DNA of 64,000 bases from Hypericum androsaemum (lineage: Eukaryota > Streptophyta > Magnoliopsida > Malpighiales > Hypericaceae): NCBI GenBank assembly GCA_963995505.1, contig OZ023183.1, forward strand, positions 12,954,671-13,018,670. The letters run 5' to 3'. The notes under the pieces are model-generated. The model was not told the origin of the DNA and made no database searches. It saw only the letters and a list, made by a program, of their open reading frames with translations. The first letter of the stretch is position 1; each line of letters starts with the position of its first letter. Shown in pieces: positions 1 to 12,145 of the stretch. The position numbers were made by a program, and so were the translations under genes.

Positions 1-136
1 TTCCTTGACCGCGGTTTCAAACATTCTTTTTCCAGATTGATACTTTGGTTTTCGGCAGCAAACAAATAGAACAGCTCCCAGATTAAAACCATTTCCTTGT
101 TAATCAAAACAATCTAATTCCGAAACCAGAAAGGAC

Positions 137-1156
137 ATGTCTTTGAGCCCACCAAGAACAAGACCCCATAATGAAAATGACCAAACCGCAGAAGAGGGGA
201 CTAACAGCCACAATCAGCTCTACTGGTGCTACCAATGCCACCGTTCAGTTAGGCTTCCCACGACGACAGAACCTGGCCTGATCGCTTGTCCGCGGTGCTC
301 GGGGCAGTTCCTTGCCGAGATAGAGTCGAACAGGCCTCAGCTGGTCGTGGACTTCACCGCATTTGACCCTTCTCCCGAAGCCCGCTTACTTGAAGCCTTG
401 TCCTTGATCCTCGACCCACCCATTAGGAGGTTGCCTCATGACCAACGAGGACGAGATGAAGCGCCGCTCATCCCACCCCGATTTGGCCTTCCATTTAGAA
501 GGCGGCGGCGTAGTGCCACTGCTTACCCGGAACTTGATCAACCTGGAATACAATCTAGGCCAAGGACATGGATCCTTACGAGGCCGTTGGATCCGCAGAA
601 CCCTATCAACGAGCCCGCAGCACGGCGTCGTCCCGTGTTTAATAACCCCTTTGGCATGCCCCAAGAGGCAGACCCTAGAGACTTCTTTCTCGGTCCACGC
701 TTACACGAATTGATCGAGCAGATAACACAAAACGATCGACCTGGCCCACCACCCGCACCTGAGCAAGTGATCAACTCAATCCCAACAATTCAGATAGCAC
801 AAAGTCACCTGGGGGAAGACACTTCACAGTGCCCTGTATGCAAGGAGGAGTTCAAGGTTGGCGGCGAAGCCAGAGAGCTGCCCTGCAAACACATATACCA
901 TAGCGAGTGTATCGTGCCTTGGCTCAGGTTGCATAATTCGTGCCCAGTCTGTAGGACAGAGGTACCAGGTGGCCATGGAGAACAAGGAGAGGAAGTTGCA
1001 GCGGACGTGGGCCACGAGGGAGAAGGTGGTGGGAGGTGTTGGAGGTTGATGAGTCAGTTGGCTTCCCTTTGGCCTTTTCGTCGCAGGAATAATGCGAGAG
1101 TTAACCCTGGTGCTTCTCCTTCATCTTCTCGTAGAGTTCGAAATCAACTGATATAG
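137..1156 (+). CDS. RING-H2 E3 ubiquitin ligase with N-terminal zinc ribbon (RDUF/RING1-like)
   Basis: This intronless gene encodes 339 residues. An N-terminal zinc ribbon has Cys at 31, 34, 51 and 54. A canonical C-terminal RING-H2 finger has ligands C232, C235, C250, H252, H255, C258, C269 and C272. Between them lies a Pro/Arg-rich, probably disordered linker, and the last 60 residues are basic. Plant proteins with this order (zinc ribbon, linker, RING-H2) are E3 ligases that pass ubiquitin from an E2 to substrates; RDUF1/2 and RZF-type members act in stress and ABA responses. The family is usually 300-400 residues, so the gene looks complete. I chose the first ATG, which lies just before the zinc ribbon. 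All zinc ligands are intact. Substrate and exact orthology cannot be told from sequence. Confidence 0.9.
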   Translation: MSLSPPRTRPHNENDQTAEEGTNSHNQLYWCYQCHRSVRLPTTTEPGLIACPRCSGQFLAEIESNRPQLVVDFTAFDPSPEARLLEALSLILDPPIRRLPHDQRGRDEAPLIPPRFGLPFRRRRRSATAYPELDQPGIQSRPRTWILTRPLDPQNPINEPAARRRPVFNNPFGMPQEADPRDFFLGPRLHELIEQITQNDRPGPPPAPEQVINSIPTIQIAQSHLGEDTSQCPVCKEEFKVGGEARELPCKHIYHSECIVPWLRLHNSCPVCRTEVPGGHGEQGEEVAADVGHEGEGGGRCWRLMSQLASLWPFRRRNNARVNPGASPSSSRRVRNQLI

Positions 1157-1336
1157 TTCATAATGCATGTGAATGACATTCCTTTAAAATATGGTAAAAG
1201 ATGTATGCATATGTAGAAAATCAATCAAAATAACTCGACCTGAAATTATGCTCGTAACCATAATAAATGTAATAACTTCTGGTAGTTTTCTGGCACACTC
1301 AGTCAAATAAATGAGCAAATTAGAAGCAGAAATAGA

Positions 1337-4300
1337 TCATCTTGTATCATGGCGATGAATACCAGCTTGAAATCCTGCTGCATAGGCTGTGCTCTTAAGC
1401 ATCATCTGCGACAGAACGCGAAATCATGTCAGTGTAATTACGACGAATTGTTCACCGTCAAAGTCTGATGTCATTGTAGCAAAAAACTAGATGACCTGAA
1501 GTCACTATGGCCTCTTTATTGGCTGATCCCCTGGAGAAAGTAATAGCTAGGCAATGAGAAAATGATGATTACTCACAGCAAGGCTTTTGAAATAGGAGCC
1601 GAGATGCTTTCTGATACTATCAGCAATAGCAGATCCAACTTCCGCATCGTTTTGCAACACGGTGTCCTCCGTGATCTAAAGACAAAAGATCGCCAATTGA
1701 CACAGACAAGTAAATATGGAACCTTAGTGAATTGACCCACTAGGAAAGAAAGAATGAGAGACATTCCAATACATGAAAAGCGGAACAAGGATGAAGGAGA
1801 AACCCTCTAAGGCTCGGGGCAACACATTACATCTTTGAATTGTAGAGCTGATATTTTATTAAGAAACTCTTCTACCAACAGTCCGGCATCTGCAAATTGT
1901 CTTGGCTTGCTTACATCATTAGAAGATTTGGCTTGAGTAGGTGCCTTCGTAATAGCTGCTGCTTTCGAATCTATTTGGTCATTAATGCAAATAAGATCTT
2001 ACATCAGCCAAATGGTTGAATTGCTCAGAAGCAAAATATTTTTATCATTCATATACAACTCTTCCAAGTGACGTGAACTATCAGATCTTATCTATCCACT
2101 TTTCCAAGAGGGAAATGGAACCAAAACCGGGTGGGCTATCTATGTGAAATAATTAAAAGTTGCAAGATGAACCAAATCAGAAATAGGAACCTGTAGGCTT
2201 CTTATTGGCCAAGTCAGGACCTCTTGCAGTACTCTGGGATGGAGCAGTTGCTTCCTGTGCGTCTGTTACTTGCGTGGGAGCGGATGGAACTAAAGAAGCT
2301 AGATCAGGTGGTTGATCCTTCCCTACAGCTGGATTGTCCTAAAGAAACTAAGACGTGTTAGTTAACAAAACGAAGATCAAATCTGTAAGACTTGCAACAA
2401 GAGGTCAGATCTCCTTACTTCTAAGTCAACATATGAAGGAACTCTTCCAATTGATTCAAGATTCTTGTCAAGACCATGAGAGCTGAGAGCTGCAAACATA
2501 AGTAAATTGTCAATCGGGATCATCGGCTACAGAATTAAAGAGAATAGTTACTTGAATGACTGTAGTTATTATCACACAAGCATGTCATGTTTGAAGAACT
2601 CCAACAAGTACTTAAATAGAGATTCATCCAATGAGACATTGAATTTGATAACGAGAGTATATACACATCCAGAAAGTGTTACTAGCACTATTCAGAAGCT
2701 AGCATCTTGTTATGTCACTGGTTGCAGTTGTTACACAAGTCAAGAACTTCCACCTGAAGGGCAACCAACACCTAGATAAATTTCTCAAACAGAGTCATTT
2801 CTTTTCAGACGGATTTGGTGTATAATTGGAAGCTATTGCAATTCAAAAAGAAGCTCTGTCAAAGCGTGAACATACATCCCATCTATCTTGTTTAGTTCTC
2901 ATAGAGAATAAGAGTCGATCAGCATGAGCATCAAACATGCAGGCACAACAAAAATTCACCGTCACTATCAGATGCACAATAATGAATAATTTAGATAAAG
3001 CAACTCCCCGAAAGGAAACATGGTAAACCTAATCATCGTAGACCCAGAATCCGATTTTTTCTCCCATTCAGATGCAAGAGATAAAGAATGCAAAAAGAAC
3101 ACAAGGAGAAAATATACTTACCAACGGACATATCATTGGAGAGTGGATGAAAGAAGCAAGACTTCTGGTTTTTGAATCCTTTATCCAACAGTAGAGTGAC
3201 ATGGCTTCACATAACAAAGGTCAGAGACACAAAAAATAGGTGAAGGAAATCAAAAATAGGGCAGTGAATATGCTGGCGTCGTATTGAACGACGGGATCAA
3301 TTGAGGAATTAAAATGTCCAAAGGCATACCTAGCTGACTTGTTCATCAGAGCAGATGGAGTAACACAACCTAGTGGAACCTGTAGGATAGTAGACCAATA
3401 TCAGAAGTAATCAACCAGTGAACTTAAGAAACTAAGAACCTGGCTGACTCGTTATCTTCGTGAGTTAAGAATTAAGAAACTAAGGGCATTAGAGTCACAC
3501 TTATGAACCAAGAAGTAAAACAAATAAAACTAGCAATCATTAGAAATAGTGGACTCTGTTTTCCTAGGTTCACAAAATCCAAATAATTTAATTACCAGAT
3601 TCCAGACATGATACATATAGATCACGGTGTACGAGGAGCTAATTTACAAAAGAATCTGGAACTTCACGAACATTCTATTAGTAAGAAAACATACCACAAA
3701 CGGTAGAATGCAACAAGCAGCTTATCTACTCTGACGGCATAATGCGTTGACAGAGCTGGGCTGACAAATCATGTCGCTAACCATACGTAAAGAACATTGT
3801 AGCCAATGAAATATAGCATAGCATTGTTGTGTTAGTGGGTGAAGGGACCACGGAAGCCATAAGAAGGAAGCCGAAATGTGCTTTTGCATCAACACCTCAA
3901 GTAAAGACCGTAAAGGAGCTTTGATGACAAAGAAAAGGTCAAGTCATACCTTACAGAAGAAACAAAAAGAAAAGCAACGTTGTCACCACGGACTGGAATT
4001 TCTACCTGAAGTATCTCACCTAGTGCCTCTTCAGGAGCCATTCTCGCACCTCCTTTCCCCAAGCCAAGCCGTTGTGACAAAACTGCCCGTCAAATAAATG
4101 GTTGATTTAAGCAAAGCCACCCGCATAGAAACCAGACAAATAGAAAATTGTAAGCTATCCGGGAAAAAAGATGGGCAGAGTTACCCAGAGTACTCACTCT
4201 TCATATCCACTTTTGTGTCGGCCAGCGCAGATACAATGTAGTACCTACTTTTCGTGTCCTGCATTCATAAGCAAACACAATTACTTACTTACCGTGACTA

Positions 4301-4778
4301 GGAACCTACAGAATCGTAGCAGCTCCAATACCTCTCACCTTCAAGAACAAGTTCTTACTAAGCGCACCTCCCTCCCTTGTCCCCAACATATTTCGCCTGA
4401 TCACCAATCAATGTCGATTAAAATCAAAGCAAACACTTAACCTGGAATGACCAAATTTTACCTCCGCCTCTACGGTCAAGACAACCGGATGCTCGTACTG
4501 GACAAAATCGATCCTAAGTTCCTATTGGGAAAATAAACACTTCAAATCAGTTGCAACACCAAAAACCCACCACCCAAATATGCCAAAATTAATGAAGCTC
4601 AAGTCATATCCAAGGCCAAGGGCCAAACTGGGTACCAAGGTCAAGCAAAACCCAGATGGATAGATAGATTCCGGAAACTGTATTCTCACTCAGGTAAAAA
4701 GGAAATTAAATGGAAAGAGAAAGAAACAAAAAAAGGGACCTTCAAACGCCCGAGCAGCTGGTCCTTGGTGAAACCCAT
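1337..4778 (-). CDS. YbaK/PrdX-like aminoacyl-tRNA-editing domain protein, 12 exons, frame break in exon 3
   Basis: Twelve exons were read on the minus strand: 4740-4778, 4462-4521, 4339-4396, 4198-4258, 4006-4082, 3330-3379, 3122-3204, 2419-2489, 2191-2338, 1831-1970, 1577-1675 and 1337-1405, all with GT-AG introns and matching phases except at exon 3. The product is about 316 residues. The N-terminal half is a YbaK/ProX-like domain (MGFTKDQLLGRLK start, then YEHPVVLTVEAE, GALSKNLFLK, YYIVSALADTKVDMK, LSQRLGLGKGG, SNDMSV, GLDKNLESIGR). The C-terminal half, a low-complexity linker and a helical tail, is typical of plant 'prolyl-tRNA synthetase associated domain' proteins. Such domains hydrolyse mischarged aminoacyl-tRNA in trans. 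Exon 3 is 58 nt where 54 nt would keep phase: GGGA is present twice in tandem (about 4369-4376) and shifts the frame into a stop. Unless an internal acceptor is used or the base call is wrong, this copy is damaged. All other exons are intact, so the loss, if real, is recent. Confidence 0.82.
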
Positions 4779-5191
4779 TACTGTGATTGCGAAGCCGGAA
4801 GAAAACCTCAGCTCTGGCCTGCTCTATGGAGAAGTGAAGGGGACATGTTACGTGTTTGGACTTTGGGGTTTTTCTTCCTTTTTTCGATTATGTTCCAACT
4901 TTATGAGTTTTTTTAAAGTAAATTTTAGACTATGATTATACTTTTGGGTCTTAAATTTATTCTTTGCCTTGTTAGGTTAAATAGTTGTGTGAATTTTATG
5001 AGTTATTGAGTTCTAGTTATATTAAAAAATATTTATTTGATTCGAATTTAAATTACTTGACTTTAGTGTACGAGTGATATAAAGCATCCGTACTGGGTTT
5101 TTGCTTTTTATGGGCCAGGACTTTTTTGTGGTTTAGTTTGTGGGCTGGCCTATCTTTTCTGTTGGGCCTGAAATTTGTTATAATTTGTTTA
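4779..5191. other. Intergenic, 5' side of the YbaK-like gene
   Basis: This AT-rich spacer lies upstream of the minus-strand YbaK-like gene and should hold its promoter. I see no convincing ORF, repeat or TATA signal that I would place with confidence. Confidence 0.4.
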
Positions 5192-5719
5192 TTTTTTTTG
5201 GAAATGAAGGACAATTTCTAATATATAAATATTAAACCAAAACAATTACATCATTAAACCTAAACAAGCATTCTACTTACAACCCAGCCTCCTAAATGAA
5301 GGGCCCTCTCGTTCATCATCATGATGACCACTACTATTCATATATGACGTGGAATCCCCTCTTTCGAGGTAGGGGCCGCCGGCATCAGTAAAACTCTCAT
5401 GCGATAAAACTCGGTGGAAAAATTTTGCAGGAGAAAAATAGCACATTGGCAAGGTAGGGACCTGCCTTGACTTGAATACCACTATACAAGATCTTCGCAC
5501 TATCTGGATTAATAGTCCTACGAGTACAACGAATGAGGCTAACTGCCCACAAGTAGCGGTACATCAAATACAAAAATGTTCAAAAGAAATCTCCAAGGCG
5601 TGTTTCGAGAGCGCGCCCATTGCTCGATTGTCTTCATGCTAGGTGTACTGAATATCGACCTCCTAAATCCTCACAAGCATCTCTCAGATTCTAGAAGTTA
5701 GGAATATCATGGGAAAAAT
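5192..5719 (-). mobile_element. 5'-truncated LINE 3' fragment, interrupted by the Copia element
   Basis: Read on the minus strand, the segment ends in an oligo(A) tail (T-run at 5192-5199). Shared blocks such as TCGAAAGAGGGGATTCCACG and TTAGGAGGCTGGGTTG recur at 39.6-39.85 kb, and more weakly at 54.2 kb. That layout, a coding-like tail then a 3' UTR and an A-tail, is typical of plant L1-type LINEs. The 5' side is cut by the Copia element starting at 5720; its continuation beyond 13422 was not recognised. The LINE must have been here before the Copia insertion. Confidence 0.6.
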
Positions 5720-6914
5720 TGTTGGAGAATTGGTTTATTAACCAAGGAAGAGATGACCCAATACAAGTGAGTGTATTGGGCTTTGGCCCAAATATTTAAT
5801 TAGAGGGAGAATCCTAATTAAATATAATAACTAAGTAATTAGTGGGCAACTTTGAGCTAATTTAATTGAAGGTCACACCAATTGATTTTGGGTGTTTGTG
5901 AGATCAATACGAAGCTCGTTGATAGAGCTTCGTAACGATATATAACACTTGCGGAAATCCAATTCTCGGGGTGAATAAAAATTGGCTTTAAAGTGGTATG
6001 GTTGTTATTAAAATAAGCACAATCCCACATTGGTTAGCACACCATGCTGAGACAAGTTTATAAGGGACTAGAAGTCTAGCATGGGTAAACTGGTGGAGAA
6101 GGGAGAGGCTTCTCGCGCCGTCCGTCCGTCCGTCCAGCCCGACTCGGCTCGGCTCGGCTCGGGTGCGGGTGCGGGTGCGGGTTGCGGGATTGTGTTTTTG
6201 TGGGAATTATTCTAGGTTCCATGGCCTTATCTTTTTAGAACTGGGTCGGACTTGTTGTAGCGATCCTAGGCCCAAAAAGTCCTCTGGGCTTCTTGGACTT
6301 CCGTTTGGACAAGCCCACGTTCTGGAACCTTCTCTTGCCAGCTGCCATTTGAATTTAAATTCGAATTTTAAATTCATGAGAGTAACAACCTATTTATATT
6401 GGGGTTTTATGGGTCTTGTAACAGCCCATTTAATGGGTGGGTTAATGGCCCTATTAAATCCGAATTTGGCTGTTGGAGGTCCAAGGCTGCCTATAAAAGG
6501 AGCCCACCTCCTTCATTCCAAATCATCCCAGCTCTCACTCTTCCTAGAGCTCTCTACTTCTCCCTCCTTAGCATAGCATCTCTCTCTTTCATTTGTGTTG
6601 GGTTTTTAAGGCTACGAAAGGTTCGAGAGGTGTGCTATAGTGCTTCCTATAGTACTCGTGGTTGGGCGTTGTACCTTGGGAGCTCTATTACCCACGGAGG
6701 CCTGAAGCATATAGGCGGGTAATAAGAGTTTAAGGGCACACGGTTAAACTGTGGCCTCGTCCAGGATTGAATCCGAAGCTCTAACTTGAAGACGAAGGTG
6801 TTACACACTTACCCACAAGTGTGATTGTGAGCATTCTCTAAACTCCTCTCTTTTATATGCTTACGATTTATAGTTACATACTCATGCCATAATTTACTAA
6901 TATTTGTTCCAACA
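5720..6914 (+). repeat. 5' LTR of Copia element 1
   Basis: This 1195-bp direct repeat begins TGTTGGAGAATTGG and ends GTTCCAACA. A TATA box (TATAAAAG, 6492-6499) sits just before a CT-rich stretch and should set the transcription start near 6520. Around 6118-6185 there is a GC-rich simple-repeat tract (CCGT, GGCTC and GGGTGC units) that is much shorter than its partner in the 3' LTR. Confidence 0.92.
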
Positions 6915-6935
6915 ATCTTAAACTCTTATTACACG
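6915..6935 (+). promoter_or_regulatory. Primer-binding position of Copia element 1, complementary to its own LTR
   Basis: The stretch directly after the 5' LTR lacks the usual initiator-tRNA-Met primer sequence TGGTATCAGAGC. Instead 6917-6932 (CTTAAACTCTTATTAC) is the exact reverse complement of 6719-6734 inside the same LTR (GTAATAAGAGTTTAAG), which is also kept in the 3' LTR at 13222-13237. The location is that of a primer site. Self-priming or an RNA stem is my inference. Confidence 0.5.
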
Positions 6936-7210
6936 TGATATTAGTAAATTATGTTTTTCAAGCATACTTGTTGTCGAGGACTGTTTTGTACCGTATAAGC
7001 ATATACTTGTAATATGTTTTTGCTCCTGTTCAAAAGTTACTATAATTTAATCACTTGCGAAAATTAAACTCGCAATTTTTATTGGGTCGTTCTAATCAGG
7101 TTGTAAACGTGGGCTTGGCCCATTATTGCATACTGATTTTTCAACGCGTTCAATTTTCTGTTGGACCCAAACCGATTACTCACTAAAGGTTGTTTGGTGA
7201 TCTATAGATC

Positions 7211-8911
7211 ATGGCTGATAACAACTCTCCCCCACATGAGATCAACAACTCCGATGCGACGAACACCACGAATGATAACTTGAACGAGGAAGTTCCTGTT
7301 GTGAGGGCTAGCAGCGCTGAGGCCGTGATGCCGGGTCATAGACACCCAATGCCACTGCCGTACTCTCATCTTGAGAAACCGGAAAAGTTCAAGAGTGGAA
7401 ATTTCAAGAGATGGCAACAAAAAATGTTGTTCTACTTGACCGCCTTGAACTTTAGCCGGTATGTCAAGGAAGAGAAACCCAAAGAGAATGTGAGTGATCC
7501 GCATCAAACTGCGATCCACAGCGCATGGGTACATAAAGATTACCTATATCGCAACTATATATTGGGTTCTTTCGACGATTCGCTTTACGGCGTCTACTAT
7601 ACCAAAGAAATGTCTAAGGATCTTTGGGAATCGTTGGAGCACAAATATAAAGTTGACGACGCCGGTGCAAAGAAATTTGTGGCCGGGCGCTTCCACGACT
7701 ATCGGATGGTCGATGGAAAGAGCGTTATGGAACAATGCGAAGAGCTGCAATTGATCTTTCATGATCTTGCAACCGAGGAAATGGCCATCAATGATGCCCT
7801 CCAATTGGCGATGGTGATTGAGAAATTACCGCCATCTTGGAAGGACTTCAAGATGTACCTCAAGCACAAGAGGAAGAAGATGACTCTCGAGGACCTTATC
7901 CGAAGGTTACGCATCGAGCAAGACAACTGAAAGGTTGATAAGAAACCAAGTGGCATGGTTGCTAAGGCCAATATGGTCGAGACCAGGGGGAGCTCCCGTG
8001 GGAACAAGCGGAAAAGCTCAAATGATTCCAAGGGAGATGCTCAGAACAAGAGCTTTACTGGTGCCTGCTTTGTTTGCAATAAGACCGGCCATCGTGCCAA
8101 AGATTGCTACAAACGTCTAGCCGCAGAGGGTAAGAAGACGGCAGGACCAAGCAAGGGCAAGAAGAAGAAGCCCGCCAATGCTAACATTGCAGAGGTTAGC
8201 TTGAGCTCTGACCTCGATGAGATGCACCTCACGGCCGTTGTGTCCGAGGTGAACCTCGTGGGTGGGAACTCGAAGGAATGGTGGGTGGACACGGGGGCTA
8301 CCTGCCATATTTGTGCCAACAAATGGATGTTCAAGACCTATCAACCGGTCGATGATGAGAACTGCTACATGGGAAATTCTGCAGTCTCGAAGGTTGAAGG
8401 CAAGGGGACAGTCATGCTGAAGATGACCTCGGGCAAGGAGCTGACCTTGACTGATGTGTTGTATGTACTTGAGATTCGAAAGAATCTTATCTCCGGAGTG
8501 GTGCTCAACAAGAGAGGCTTTCGGCTTGTGTTCGAGTCCGACAAGGTCATCATGTCCAAGGGAGGGATGTTCGTTGGCAAGGGCTACTTGACCAATAATC
8601 TTTTTAAGATGAGTGTAATGACTTTAGCTCCCAAGGCAAAGTCTAGTGATAAGATTGATGTGGGTGCCGCCAATAAGGCTAGCACGAGCAATAATGTAAT
8701 GAATGTTGCCGATAAGGCCAATGAGAAAGTGAAGGTTGCTTATTCTCGGGATTCGTTATATTTATGGCATGGTAAACTAGGTCATGTGAACTATAAGCCT
8801 TTGCAAAGGCTAATATCACTTAATCTACTACCAAAGTTTAACATCGATCATAAACATAAGTGCGAGACTTGTGTTGAGGCCAAGTACGCCAAATGTGGGT
8901 GCCGCCAATAA
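7211..8911 (+). pseudogene. Copia Gag, protease and start of integrase (element 1), broken
   Basis: The frame opens at 7211 with a Copia-type Gag of the UBN2 class, including an RFLD-like block and LPPSWKDF. An in-frame TGA at 7928-7930 interrupts it. The same frame resumes, with a CCHC zinc knuckle (CFVCNKTGHRAKDC, near 8066-8107), the aspartic protease site (VDTGA, Asp near 8288), and the integrase HHCC region (LWHGKLGHVNY ... CETCVEAK). It then runs into a second copy of the same 236 bp in another frame and ends at 8911. In intact Copia elements this is one polyprotein with the downstream RT and RNase H. The TGA looks like a CGA-to-TGA change, as expected from cytosine methylation. Confidence 0.88.
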
Positions 8912-9129
8912 GGCTAGCACGAGCAATAATGTAATGAATGTTGCCGATAAGGCCAATGAGAAAGTGAAGGTTGCTTATTCTCGGGATTCATTATATTTAT
9001 GGCATGGTAAACTAGGTCATGTGAACTATAAGTCTTTGCAAAGGCTAATATCACTTAACCTACTACCAAAGTTTAACATCGATCACAAACATAAGTGCGA
9101 GACTTGTGTTGAGGCCAAGTACGCCAAAG
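8658..9129 (+). repeat. 236-bp tandem duplication inside the Copia integrase region
   Basis: Two head-to-tail copies, 8658-8893 and 8894-9129, both start TGTGGGTGCCGCC and end TACGCCAAA, with only a few base differences (for example CCT/TCT and AATC/AACC near their middles). The length is not a multiple of three, so the copy shifts the polyprotein frame. The differences show that the duplication is not brand new. Confidence 0.92.
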
Positions 9130-11567
9130 CATCTTCCCACTCGATTGAGCGAAGCACGGAACCGTTGGATTTAATCCACACTGATGTATGTGATTTAAAA
9201 TACGTACAAACGCGTGGCGGTAAAAATTATTTTATAACTTTTATCGATGATTGTACGAGGTATTGCTATGTCTACTTGATGAGAAGTAAAGACGAAACAA
9301 TAGACATGTTCATTCGCTATAAGAATGAAGTTGAGAACCAACTTGGCAAGAAGATCAAAAATCTTCGAAGTGACCGAGGTGGTGAATATGAATCTCCATT
9401 TGCACAAGTTTGTGCCGAGAATGGAATCGTTCATCAAACCACGGCGCCTTATTCTCCCGAGCAAAATGGAATTGTAGAAAGGAAGAATATGACGCTTAAA
9501 GAAATGATGAATGCGATGCTTATTAGTTCCGGATTACCAAGGAATTTGTGGGGAGAAGCTGTACTTTCGGCCAACTATGTGCTCAACAGGGTACCACACA
9601 AAAGGTTGGATAAAATACCTTACGAATTATGGAAAGGTCATGCGCCTAGCTATAAATTCCTAAGGGTTTGGAGATGTCTTGCTAAGGTTACGATCCCACC
9701 TTCTAAAAGGACAAGGATAGGACCCAAGACGGTGGATTGTGTGTTTATCGGTTATGCACAAGATAGTACTGCATATCGATTCTTAGTACACAAGTCAGAT
9801 AACTCTGATGTCCACGTAAATACTATCATAGAAGCTAGGGATGCTTCATTCTTTGAGGAAATCTTTCCTCACAAAGCTCGAACTGGTGTTGACCGTCAAG
9901 TTGACCAAAGTGGAAGCAATGTGGGGGGAGAGGAACCTCAAGATGAAGTTGAAGAGCCTAGGCGTGGGAAAATGGCTAGAAAAGAAAAATCCTTCAGATC
10001 AAATTTCCTAACATATCTGTTAGAAAAGGATCCAGTAACCTACAAAGAAGCAATGTCTTCTACAGACTCTGCTCTTTGGAAGGAAGTGGTGAATAGTGAG
10101 ATAGAGTATATCTTACATAATCACACTTGGAAACTAGTAGATCTACCTCCGGGTAGTAAACCACTGGGCCATAAGTGGATCTTCAAAAAGAAGATGAAGC
10201 CTGATGGTACAGTGGATAAGTACAAGGCGAGACTTATTGTTAAAGGCTACAAGCAAACTGAGGGTGTTGATTATTTTGACACATATGCTCCTGTCTCCAG
10301 GAAAATGTCTATTAGGTTAGTCATAGTCTTGGCGGCTTTGTTTAACCTAGAGATCCATCAAATGGACGTGAAGACGGCCTTCCTTAATGGAGATTTGGAA
10401 GAGGAGATTTATATGGAGCAACCCGAAGGGTTTGTTGTTTCAGGTAAAGAACATAAGGTGTGTAAACTTGTAAAATCTTTGTATGGACTAAAACAAGCAC
10501 CTAAACAATAGCATGAAAAGTTTGATAATGTAATGCTATCTAACGGGTTTCAGATAAACCAATGTGATAAATGTGTCTATGTGAAAGGAGATGATAACGA
10601 CTATGTGATAGTTTGTCTCTACGTAGATGACATGTTGATCATGGGTAATAATGATAATATCAAAATTACCAAGAAAATGTTGTCACAAAATTTCGACATG
10701 AAAGACTTAGGACAAGCTGATGTAATACTTGGGATGAAAATCACCAAGACTTCAGAATGTTACGCGCTTTCCCAAGGTCACTATGTCGAAAAGATACTTG
10801 ACAAATTCGATAAGGATAGCAATGTAATTGCGAGAACTCCTATGGAAGTGGTGTCGAGTCTCTGCAAGAATTGCGGAGAGAGTGTGAGACAACTAGAATA
10901 TTCTAGAGTTATATGCAGTCTAATGTACCTCATGGACTGTACTAGACCAGATATTGCAAACTCGGTTAACAGATTATCGAGATATACGAGTAATCCCAAT
11001 TATGAACATTGGAAAGCGATAGTTAGAGTTCTTAGATACCTAAGGTACACTGCTAACTATGGATTACACTATACGAGACATCCAGCCGTTCTGGAAGGGT
11101 ATTCAGACGCGAACTGGATCTCAGACTCCAAGAATATAAAATCCACGAGCGGATACATATTTACAATTGGATGGGCGGCAGTCTCGTGGAGATCATGCAA
11201 ACAAACTTGCATTGCTAGATCAATTATGGAATCAGAGTTCATAGAGCTGGATCTAGCAGCTGAAGAGGCGGATTGGCTCCGAAGTTTTTTAGAGGATATC
11301 CCGATGTGGTCAAAACCAGTGCCTTCCATTAGCGTGCACTGTGATAGTCAATCAGCTATTGGAAGAGCACAAAATAATGTGTATAATGGAAAGTCTAGAC
11401 ACATACGTCGTAGACATAAATCTGTGAGAACGTTATTGAGAACGGGTGTGATATTTTTAGATTATGTAAAGTCAAAAGAGAACATCGCGGATCCATTAAC
11501 TAAGGGTCTAACGAGAGACCAAGTTGAGGTATCATCGAGGGAAATGGGATTAAAGCCCACGAAATGA
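8894..11567 (+). pseudogene. Copia integrase core, reverse transcriptase and RNase H (element 1), broken
   Basis: In a frame shifted from the upstream part, the sequence encodes the integrase HHCC module again, then the catalytic core (LIHTDVCDLKY, FIDDCTRY, YSPEQNGIVERKN), then reverse transcriptase (HKWIFKKKMKPDGT, MDVKTAFLNGDL, YGLKQAP). A TAG at 10509-10511 replaces the Trp expected after KQ. The same frame continues from there with the RT active site YVDDM (10620-10634) and RNase H ([14 protein letters not shown]), ending at 11567. The catalytic residues I can see are preserved, so the damage is limited to the stop codon and the upstream frameshift. Confidence 0.9.
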
Positions 11568-12145
11568 CCTAAACCCATGATGGCAACCCAACCTGGATCG
11601 TAAATCCTGATCTACAGGTTCAAAGGGACAACCGAATTGTGAGGCTAGGGTCGAACAAAGCACTTGGGAAATTGAGTTCCTTGCCTATTCCTATGTTGGA
11701 AGAGTGATAGACCTGTCCATGTGAAGGTTAAACTTTAAGCTTTTAATGATCCTTATACTTCGAGTATATATATAAGTGGGGTATGGCATGATACTCCTTA
11801 TAAGAGATCACCTATATCGAATGTGAAGGGGCCGCTTCTATGAGATGAGTTAAGGGCTAAATCTCTAGAGCATTCGATGAAGTTTTCAAGGCAGTCCAGG
11901 GCCAAAATGGACAACAACGAAAGAACCAAGTAGTGGTTTGAGAAGGAGTTGTGTGAGTACCTTTGTCTTGGTATACATGAAATGCCGAGTATATCCGAAG
12001 GTATATCCGAAGGTATTTCACTAAGGAAGGTTCAAGGCTTTCAACCACCTTTTCTTATGCAACAAATTCTCGCAGAACTCCAAGTTGCATGTAGCATTGG
12101 TAGGCTCATATCATATATAAGCCAATTTGCATTCATGTGGGGGAT

